Positions 58,645 to 64,000 of a DNA stretch of 64,000 bases are shown piece after piece. The stretch comes from Amycolatopsis jejuensis (lineage in GTDB: Bacteria > Actinomycetota > Actinomycetes > Mycobacteriales > Pseudonocardiaceae). Position numbers and translations under genes: made by a program. The DNA lies in contig NZ_JNYZ01000011.1 in assembly GCF_000717335.1 (NCBI RefSeq), forward strand, positions 62,001-126,000, in the 5' to 3' direction. The notes under the pieces are model-generated. The model did not search any database. It was given only the letters and a program-made list of their open reading frames with translations, and was not told the origin of the DNA. Position 1 is the first letter of the stretch; the number at the start of each line of letters is the position of its first letter.

Positions 58645-59643
58645 ATGGATTTCGGCATCGTGCTGCAGACCGACCCGCCCGCGACGGAGGTCGTGCGGTT
58701 GATGAAGGCGGCCGAGGACGCCGGGTTCCGCTACGGCTGGACGTTCGACTCGTGCGTGCTGTGGCAGGAGCCGTTCGTGATCTACTCACGGATCCTGGCG
58801 GCGACGTCGGCGCTGGTGGTGGGCCCGATGGTGACCAGCCCGGGTACGCGGGACTGGTCGGTGATGGCCTCGACCTTCGCCACGCTCAACGACATGTACG
58901 GCAACCGCACGGTCTGCGGCATCGGCCGCGGCGACTCCGCGCACCGGGTGGTCGGCCGCCCACCGTCCACTTTGGCCACCGTACGCGACTGCATGCGCGT
59001 GGTGAAAGACCTCGCCGAGGGCCGCGAGGTCACAATGAACGACACCGCGGTGCGCATCCCGTGGATCCGCGGCGGGCGGCTGGAAATGTGGATGGCCGGG
59101 TACGGACCGAAAGCGCTGCAGACCGTCGGCGAACACGCGGACGGGTTCATCCTGCAGTGCGCGGACCCGGCAATCGCCCGCTGGACCATCGGCGCGGTCC
59201 GGGACGCCGCCCGGGCCGCCGGACGAGACCCGGGCGGGATCACGATCTGCGTCGCAGCTCCGGCATACGTCGGCGAAGACCTTGCGCATCAACGGGAACA
59301 GCTCCGCTGGTTCGGCGGGATGGTGGGGAATCACGTGGCCGATCTGGTGTCCCGCTACGGCTCGTCGGGCCCGGTGCCCCACGAGCTGACTGACTACATC
59401 CGCGAGCGCGAGGGCTACGACTACTCCCACCACGGCCGCGCGGGAAACCCGTCGACCGCCTTCGTACCGGACGAGATCGTCGACCGGTTCTGCCTGCTCG
59501 GCCCAGCCGCGGCGCACGTCGCACGGCTGGAAGAACTGGCGGACCTGGGCGTGGACCAGTTCGCGCTGTACCTGATGCACGACGAACGAGAGGAAACGCT
59601 GGCAAGCTACGGGACGCAGGTGATCTCGAAGCTCACCACGTAA
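58645..59643 (+). CDS. LLM class oxidoreductase (TIGR03842-like, probably F420-dependent)
   Basis: This 332-aa TIM-barrel protein of the luciferase-like family begins M-D-F-G-I-V-L-Q-T-D-P-P and contains G-R-G-D-S-A-H-R-V-V-G, W-M-A-G-Y-G-P-K-A-L-Q, the phosphate-site features and V-P-D-E-I-V-D-R-F-C-L-L-G. Actinobacterial members usually use F420; FMN use cannot be excluded. GGGAG precedes the ATG, 10 bp after the hydantoinase stop, so it belongs to the operon. No dihydropyrimidine dehydrogenase gene is present, and this protein could supply the pyrimidine reduction (or a related oxidation) step. That role is a hypothesis. Confidence 0.88.
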   Translation: MDFGIVLQTDPPATEVVRLMKAAEDAGFRYGWTFDSCVLWQEPFVIYSRILAATSALVVGPMVTSPGTRDWSVMASTFATLNDMYGNRTVCGIGRGDSAHRVVGRPPSTLATVRDCMRVVKDLAEGREVTMNDTAVRIPWIRGGRLEMWMAGYGPKALQTVGEHADGFILQCADPAIARWTIGAVRDAARAAGRDPGGITICVAAPAYVGEDLAHQREQLRWFGGMVGNHVADLVSRYGSSGPVPHELTDYIREREGYDYSHHGRAGNPSTAFVPDEIVDRFCLLGPAAAHVARLEELADLGVDQFALYLMHDEREETLASYGTQVISKLTT

Positions 59644-60865
59644 TGGCCTGGTACACCAGCTGCCGAAGCTGCTGCCGGATCGGGTGTGTGCTCGACGGCA
59701 GCAGCTGGGTGTAGAACGCCACCGTCAGGTCCTCGTCCGGATCCACCCAGAACGCCGTCGATGCCGCCCCGCCCCAGGCGTACTCCCCCGGCGTGGACAG
59801 GGTTTTCGCCTTCACCGAGTCGATCAGCACCGAAAAGCCCAGGCCGAACCCGTACCCGTCGAAGGGCATTTCGGCGAACAGCGGGCGGCCGTACTCCTCC
59901 AGGTCGACGTGGCCGGGCAGGTGGTTGGCCGTCATCAGGTCGACCGTGCGGGGGCTCAGCACGCGCACGCCGTCGAGCTCTCCGCGGCGCAGGAGCATTT
60001 GCGTGAACCGATGGTAGTCGGCGGCCGTGGACACCAGGCCGCCACCACCGGAGAAACATGCAGGCCGCGACGTGCCAAGCGCACCGAAGGCGTCGTTGCG
60101 GACCAGCTGTTTCGTCTTCGGCGCGGGCAGGTACAGGGCGGCCAGCCGGTCGGTGTCCTCGGTCCAGAAACCGGTGTCCGGCATGCCCAGCGGGTCGAAG
60201 ATCCGCTCCGCGAACACCTCGTCGAGCGGCTTTCCGGCCAGCACCTCCACGAGTCGGCCGAGTACGTCGGTGGCCACCGAATAATTCCACTCACTGCCGG
60301 GCTGGAACACGAGCGGGAACTGCGCCCACGCGCGGGTGCACTCGGCGAGGTCCGCGCCCGGCGGCGTCCCCCATTCGTAGCCGCTGGCGCGGTAGATCGC
60401 GTCGACCGGATGTGCGTGGTGGAAGCCGTACGTGAGACCCGCGGTGTGCGAAAGCAGGTGCCACAAACGGATCGGCTCGATCGCCGGTTCCGTGAGCGGA
60501 GCCAGCGCCGAGCCCTTGACGTACACCTGCGGCTCGGCGAATTCCGGCAGCCAGCGCGAAATCGGGTCGGTGAGGTCGATCCGCCCCTCCTCGACGAACG
60601 TCAGCGCGGCCACCGAGGTGACCGGTTTCGTCATCGAGAAGATTCGCCAGATCGTGTCAGTCTCCACGGGCGCTCCCGCTTCGACGTCCCGCGCGCCGTG
60701 CGAGGCCACGTGCACGATCCGCCCGTGCCTGCTCACCACCGCGAGGAATCCGGGCAGCAACCCGTCTTCGACGTACCTGGTGAAATGCCGGTCGATCCGC
60801 CGCAGCCGTGCCTCGTCGAAACCCGCGCCGGCCGGATCGGCCTCCACCTTCACCTCGGTCGCCAT
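59633..60865 (-). CDS. serine hydrolase, class C beta-lactamase family
   Basis: This 410-aa protein has SxxK as F-S-M-T-K-P-V-T-S-V near residue 77, Y-S-V in W-N-Y-S-V-A-T-D near 195, and a late G-x-G region E-Y-A-W-G-G-A-A-S-T in place of H-x-G. This resembles EstB/LovD-like esterases rather than lactamases. No signal peptide is seen. Its 3' end overlaps the LLM gene tail by 11 bp in convergent orientation. It is unrelated by operon to the other beta-lactamase-like gene at 8.3 kb. Confidence 0.88.
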   Translation of the reverse strand: MATEVKVEADPAGAGFDEARLRRIDRHFTRYVEDGLLPGFLAVVSRHGRIVHVASHGARDVEAGAPVETDTIWRIFSMTKPVTSVAALTFVEEGRIDLTDPISRWLPEFAEPQVYVKGSALAPLTEPAIEPIRLWHLLSHTAGLTYGFHHAHPVDAIYRASGYEWGTPPGADLAECTRAWAQFPLVFQPGSEWNYSVATDVLGRLVEVLAGKPLDEVFAERIFDPLGMPDTGFWTEDTDRLAALYLPAPKTKQLVRNDAFGALGTSRPACFSGGGGLVSTAADYHRFTQMLLRRGELDGVRVLSPRTVDLMTANHLPGHVDLEEYGRPLFAEMPFDGYGFGLGFSVLIDSVKAKTLSTPGEYAWGGAASTAFWVDPDEDLTVAFYTQLLPSSTHPIRQQLRQLVYQAITW

Positions 60866-60875
60866 GCCGGCGACA

Positions 60876-61694
60876 TTACGCCGATTCCAGCGCCTTCCGC
60901 TCGGCTGCTTTCTCCTCGCGCCAGGCCTCGTCGGTCTTGCCCTCGCGCCAATATCCGGACAGCGACACCGAATCCCGTGCGACCCCGCGCTCGTCGAACA
61001 GGTACCGCCGCAGATCCCGGACGAAACCGGCCTCGCCGTGGACGAACGCGTGCACGTCGTCGCTCGGCCATGGCAGCGCCTTCACCGCCGCTACGAGGTC
61101 GTCGCCGCGCGAGCGGTGCAGCCACCGGACCTGCGCATCGGCCTTGGTCGCGAGCGGCTGGTGCTCCGCCTGATCCGAGACCAGCAGGAACACGTGCGCC
61201 GGTACCCCCGCGGGCAGCGCCTCCAGTGCCGTGGCAATGGCCGGCAACGCCGACTCGTCCCCCACCAGCAGGTGCCACCCAGCTTCGGCGCTCGGCGCGT
61301 ACGCCCCGCCCGGACCGGCCAGCAGCAGCTCGTCGCCCGGTTGCGCCCGTTGCGCCCACGGCCCGGCCAGGCCCTCGTCGCCATGCACCACGAAGTCGAG
61401 CACCAGCTCACCGGCCGCCTCGTCGTACCCGCGGACGGTGTACGTGCGCATCCGTGGCGCGTGCTCACGCGGCAGTTCCTCGCGGATCCGCTGCACGTCG
61501 AACGGTTCCGGGTACTCGACGCCGGGGACCTTGAAGATCACCTTGACGTAGGCGTCGGTGAACTCGTTGGGACGGAAATCGCGCAACCCGGCGCCGCCGG
61601 CGACGATCCGGATCATGTGCGGGGTGAGGCTTTCCTTGCGCAGCACCTCGAGGCGCACGGCAGGCCTCGCCTTGCGTGCCGGAGCTCCGGCCAT
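60876..61694 (-). CDS. siderophore-interacting protein (FAD-dependent ferric-siderophore reductase)
   Basis: This 272-aa SIP-family protein has an N-terminal FAD domain (R-M-R-T-Y-T-V-R-G-Y near residue 81, G-P-G-G-A-Y-A near 126) and a C-terminal NAD(P)H domain (L-L-V-G-D-E-S-A-L-P-A-I, V-H-G-E-A-G-F-V-R, end S-G-Y-W-R-E-G-K-T-D-E-A-W). It reduces Fe(III)-siderophores in the cytoplasm to release iron. A palindromic iron box lies 19 bp upstream, supporting IdeR/DmdR control. No siderophore synthesis or uptake genes are adjacent. Confidence 0.93.
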   Translation of the reverse strand: MAGAPARKARPAVRLEVLRKESLTPHMIRIVAGGAGLRDFRPNEFTDAYVKVIFKVPGVEYPEPFDVQRIREELPREHAPRMRTYTVRGYDEAAGELVLDFVVHGDEGLAGPWAQRAQPGDELLLAGPGGAYAPSAEAGWHLLVGDESALPAIATALEALPAGVPAHVFLLVSDQAEHQPLATKADAQVRWLHRSRGDDLVAAVKALPWPSDDVHAFVHGEAGFVRDLRRYLFDERGVARDSVSLSGYWREGKTDEAWREEKAAERKALESA

Positions 61695-61712
61695 TCGAAC
61701 ACCGCCATTCAG

Positions 61713-61731
61713 ATCAGTAAGGCTTACCTAA
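61713..61731 (-). promoter_or_regulatory. IdeR/DmdR-type iron box
   Basis: On the minus strand the site reads TTAGGTAAGCCTTACTGAT, matching 13 of 19 positions of the actinobacterial iron-box consensus, with the TTAGGT half intact. It lies 19 bp before the siderophore-interacting protein start, so Fe-bound IdeR/DmdR would repress the gene. Confidence 0.7.
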
Positions 61732-61768
61732 GCCACCGTACGCGCCTGTCCCCCATTTCGCCCAGTCC

Positions 61769-62158
61769 TCACCACGGCTTCGAGATCCGGGTGTTCTGGA
61801 ACGCCGTGATCTGCCAGCCGTCACCACCCTTGACCAGCACATACGTGACCGTGCTCGCCCGGCCCTCGGCACTGCCGTCCACCGAAGAACCACCACCGGC
61901 GACCACGATCGCGACGTCCTGGCCGGGAAACCGCACGCTCGGCTCGCTGAACCCGGTGAGCTTCGACCCCTTCAGCGGGCCCTCGAACAGCTCCCGGTGC
62001 GAGGTCACGATCGCCTCGCGGCCCACCGCCCGGTAGCCGAAGAACGTGACGTAGTCGGCGTCCTCGGTGAACACCTCGCCATATGCCGTGGCATCGCCGC
62101 GGTTCCAGGCGTCGGTGAGGCGCGCGAGGACAGTGAGGACAGCTTCTTTCTCGGACAT
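61769..62158 (-). CDS. SgcJ/EcaC family SnoaL-like protein
   Basis: This 129-aa NTF2-like protein begins E-A-V-L-T-V-L-A-R-L-T-D-A-W-N-R-G-D-A-T-A-Y and has F-T-E-D-A-D-Y-V-T-F-F-G, G-R-E-A-I-V-T-S-H-R-E-L-F and the end W-Q-I-T-A-F-Q-N-T. Members occur in antibiotic pathways and as stand-alone proteins; enzymatic activity is rarely defined. It is divergent from a TetR gene with two palindromes between them, so that regulator probably controls it. Confidence 0.88.
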   Translation of the reverse strand: MSEKEAVLTVLARLTDAWNRGDATAYGEVFTEDADYVTFFGYRAVGREAIVTSHRELFEGPLKGSKLTGFSEPSVRFPGQDVAIVVAGGGSSVDGSAEGRASTVTYVLVKGGDGWQITAFQNTRISKPW

Positions 62159-62171
62159 CTCGACTCCTTAA

Positions 62172-62184
62172 CGAACGTCGTTCG
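62172..62184. promoter_or_regulatory. candidate TetR operator 1
   Basis: CGAACG-T-CGTTCG is a perfect 13-bp palindrome located 14 bp upstream of the SnoaL-like gene start, between it and the divergent tetR. It shares the CGAAC...GTTCG half-sites with operator 2. Confidence 0.65.
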
Positions 62185-62204
62185 CTTACGGACCCAGTCT
62201 CACT

Positions 62205-62223
62205 GACGAACACTGTTCGCGTC
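62205..62223. promoter_or_regulatory. candidate TetR operator 2
   Basis: GACGAACACTGTTCGCGTC contains CGAAC-ACT-GTTCG with near-symmetric flanks. The centre-to-centre distance to operator 1 is about 35 bp. Two sites in one divergent promoter suggest repression of both genes. Confidence 0.65.
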
Positions 62224-62250
62224 AAGGGGAGGTCGGCTAGGCTTCCGGGA

Positions 62251-62958
62251 ATGACCGTCCCGCCCCCGCCGTGGCGCCGGACGCCGAGCCCGCGCCGGCG
62301 TGCCGCGAAGCCGATGCTGTCGCAGGAGCTGGTCGTGAAGACCGCGCTCGAAATCCTTGCGGCGGAAGGCATCGACGCCGTCTCGATGCGCCGGGTCGCC
62401 CAGCAGCTGGACACCGGACCGGCGTCGCTCTACGCGTACGTGGCGAACAAGGGCGAGCTCGACGAGCTGATGCTCGACGCCGCATTGGGCGAGGTGCCCT
62501 GTCCGGAACCGGATCCGGCGCGCTGGACCGAGCAGGTCAAGGAGCAGATACGGCACCAGATCAGCGCGATGATGGCGTACCCGGGGATCGCGAAGGTGGC
62601 GTGGCAGACCCCGATCCCGGTCACGCCGAATTCCTTGCTGCAGGGCGAAATCATGCTCCGGCTACTGCGTGCGGGCGGCCTGGATTTACGGCAGGCGACG
62701 TTCGCCGGGGACGCGTTGGGCACGTACGCCAAGGCTTTCGCCTACGAGGCGAGCGGCTGGACGTTCGGCGACTACGATCCGGCCGAGATGGACGAACGCG
62801 GACAGCAGATGTCGGCGTACATGCAGTCCTTGCCTGCGGATATGTTCGCGAACCTGTTGCAGGCCGGGCAGTTCTTCAACGCGGACACCAGCGAAGCCCG
62901 GCTCGAGTTCGCCCTGGAGGCGTTCGTGGCCGGGCTCGCGGCGATGGTCAAACGGTAA
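62251..62958 (+). CDS. TetR family regulator (TetR_C_1-type)
   Basis: This 235-aa protein has a Pro/Arg-rich head, a TetR helix-turn-helix (residues 23-70: V-V-K-T-A-L-E-I-L-A-A-E-G, V-S-M-R-R-V-A-Q-Q-L-D-T-G-P-A-S-L-Y-A-Y-V) and a C-terminal ligand domain like that of TetR proper. It is divergent from the SnoaL-like gene and overlaps the tail of the convergent oxidoreductase gene by 11 bp. It probably autoregulates through the CGAAC palindromes. Confidence 0.92.
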   Translation: MTVPPPPWRRTPSPRRRAAKPMLSQELVVKTALEILAAEGIDAVSMRRVAQQLDTGPASLYAYVANKGELDELMLDAALGEVPCPEPDPARWTEQVKEQIRHQISAMMAYPGIAKVAWQTPIPVTPNSLLQGEIMLRLLRAGGLDLRQATFAGDALGTYAKAFAYEASGWTFGDYDPAEMDERGQQMSAYMQSLPADMFANLLQAGQFFNADTSEARLEFALEAFVAGLAAMVKR

Positions 62959-63862
62959 GGACGATCTTGCCGCGCGTGTGTCCCTTTTCCAGCTCGCGAT
63001 AGGCGGCCTGGACCTCGCTCAGCGGGTACGTGGCGGCGATCGGCACGTCGAGCAATCCCTTGTCCACCAACGCCGCAACGTCGCGCAGCACCTCGGCGCT
63101 GGACGCGTCCTTGTTGCCCTCGGTCTTCACCTGATATTGCGCCGCAGCAGCGAAATCGGCGACGGTGTCGATCCGTCCAGGGTACACACCCAGCCGCAGC
63201 GCCAGATCCACGTAACCGTTGCCGGCGGTGTCGATGAACGCGTGCACCTGGTCGAGTTCGCGCAGCCGATCTTCAAGACCTTCGCCGTACGCGATCGGGA
63301 CGACATCGTGCTCACGCAGCCACGCGTGGTTCGCTTCACTGGCAATGCCGATCACGGTGGCGCCGGTGAGTTTCGCCAGCTGCACCGCGAGCGACCCGAC
63401 GCCGCCCGCCGCGCCCGACACCACCACTGTCTCGCCTTCGCGCGGGCACACCGCCCGGACCGCGGCGTACGCGGTGGTGCCGACCACGAACAACCCGCCC
63501 GCGACCTCCCAGGACACACCGCTCGGCTTCGGCGTGAGGTCCGCGGCCTCCACCACGACGTACTCCGCCTGGCTGGACCGGGTCTCCACGAAGCCGATGA
63601 CCTCGTCCCCCACCTCGATCTCCACGACGTCCGCACCGAGTTCAGCGACGATTCCGGCCAGGTCACTGCCCTGGCCGGACGGGAAGGTCGACGGCCATCT
63701 CTCCGCGAACGCGCCTTGGCGGATCTTCGCTTCCCCCGGATTGATGCCTGCGGCCCGGACCTGCACGAGCACCTGCCCGGATCCCGGTGCCGGACGGGGC
63801 ACCTCCGCCGTCTGCAGCACCTCGATCCCGCCGTGTTCGCTGTACCTGACCGCCTTCGGCAT
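62948..63862 (-). CDS. NADP-dependent zinc-lacking alcohol dehydrogenase/quinone oxidoreductase
   Basis: This 304-aa MDR-family protein has a GroES-like N-terminal domain (V-R-A-A-G-I-N-P-G-E-A-K-I, G-S-D-L-A-G-I-V) and the Rossmann motif G-A-A-G-G-V-G-S-L-A-V-Q-L-A-K near residue 143. The structural and catalytic zinc Cys residues are absent, so it is a quinone oxidoreductase-like enzyme. It may reduce quinones or alpha,beta-unsaturated carbonyls. It is convergent with tetR; the product may belong to the same stress response. Confidence 0.9.
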   Translation of the reverse strand: MPKAVRYSEHGGIEVLQTAEVPRPAPGSGQVLVQVRAAGINPGEAKIRQGAFAERWPSTFPSGQGSDLAGIVAELGADVVEIEVGDEVIGFVETRSSQAEYVVVEAADLTPKPSGVSWEVAGGLFVVGTTAYAAVRAVCPREGETVVVSGAAGGVGSLAVQLAKLTGATVIGIASEANHAWLREHDVVPIAYGEGLEDRLRELDQVHAFIDTAGNGYVDLALRLGVYPGRIDTVADFAAAAQYQVKTEGNKDASSAEVLRDVAALVDKGLLDVPIAATYPLSEVQAAYRELEKGHTRGKIVLTV

Positions 63863-63932
63863 ACGCGTCTCCCTCGCTCGTGTGCTTAGTTCAACAAACG
63901 ATCGGCCGCGGTTATGCCCAGCGGGCGGGAAT

Positions 63933-64000
63933 TCAGCCCGCGAGCCGCCGGACCACGCCGTCGGCCAGCAGCCGCCCGCGATCAGTGAGCACCACCCGAC
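63933..64000 (-). CDS. hemW: HemW-like radical SAM protein, C-terminal fragment (gene runs off the right edge)
   Basis: The last 22 codons read R-V-V-L-T-D-R-G-R-L-L-A-D-G-V-V-R-R-L-A-G before a TGA. L-T-x-R-G-R-L-L-A-D-x-V-V-R matches the C terminus of actinobacterial HemW (oxygen-independent coproporphyrinogen oxidase-like heme chaperone). In many actinomycetes hemW lies directly upstream of hrcA, which fits the strand and implies that 47.8-63.9 kb is inserted between them. The call rests on a short fragment. Confidence 0.6.
   Translation of the reverse strand, partial: RVVLTDRGRLLADGVVRRLAG

Overview
The window is about 70% GC DNA from an actinomycete of the Pseudonocardiaceae type, most likely Amycolatopsis or a close relative. 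The evidence is the GC-rich third-codon bias, frequent GTG starts, many ATGA/GTGA stop-start overlaps, F420/LLM, type VII secretion and PucR-type families, and a gene order matching the actinobacterial block dnaG-dgt, glyS, smtB-zur, uppS-recO, era, ybeY-phoH, rsmE-dnaJ-hrcA (the Rv2343c to Rv2374c region of Mycobacterium tuberculosis). The genus is inferred, not proven.

Region by region. 0-10.2 kb: an accessory catabolic cluster (aldehyde dehydrogenase fragment, ABM monooxygenase, two FAH-family hydrolases, FCD-type GntR regulator, two-module ring-cleavage dioxygenase, amidase) followed by an MFS exporter, an M24 peptidase, a class C beta-lactamase-like hydrolase and a TetR regulator. 10.2-11.5 kb: decayed coding sequence next to a tRNA-Asn with its own terminator. 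11.7-22.4 kb: a 59-aa protein, two methyltransferases, dnaG, an ECF41/SigJ-type sigma factor with a carboxymuconolactone decarboxylase-like neighbour, a polytopic membrane protein, a serpin, dgt and a YdcF protein. 22.5-28.1 kb: an ABC exporter with a two-component system, then glyS. 28.2-31.4 kb: two class F-type sortases and a cell-surface protein. 31.7-34.8 kb: ArsR/SmtB-type and Zur regulators with a convergent YcgR/YcgQ-like permease pair. 35.2-47.8 kb: conserved housekeeping genes, including a phoH interrupted by an intein. 47.8-63.9 kb: an accessory block between hrcA and the end of a hemW-like gene: a type VII secretion substrate cassette, a PucR-controlled pyrimidine/hydantoin catabolic cluster, a subtilisin inhibitor, an iron-regulated siderophore reductase and small redox/regulator genes.

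The most unusual feature is the number of frame-preserving minisatellites inside proteins. A sensor kinase carries about 13 repeat units (about 210 residues) between the G1 and G2 boxes of its ATPase domain. The ArsR regulator has an 18-bp repeat array exactly where its first helix should be. The YcgQ-like protein carries heptad His repeats beside an HGHHH cluster, and a sortase-linked surface protein has a duplicated C-terminal tail. Non-coding minisatellites and palindromic REP-like elements lie at 11.9, 16.9, 29.1, 34.8 and 44.3 kb.

The second notable item is the PhoH intein. It begins with Ala and carries the Trp/Cys/Thr set that defines phage-related class 3 inteins, with a degenerate second endonuclease motif. 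In the pyrimidine cluster, a repeated 10-mer in front of both pucR and the NCS1 transporter suggests the PucR operator, and an LLM-family oxidoreductase sits where a dihydropyrimidine dehydrogenase would be expected.
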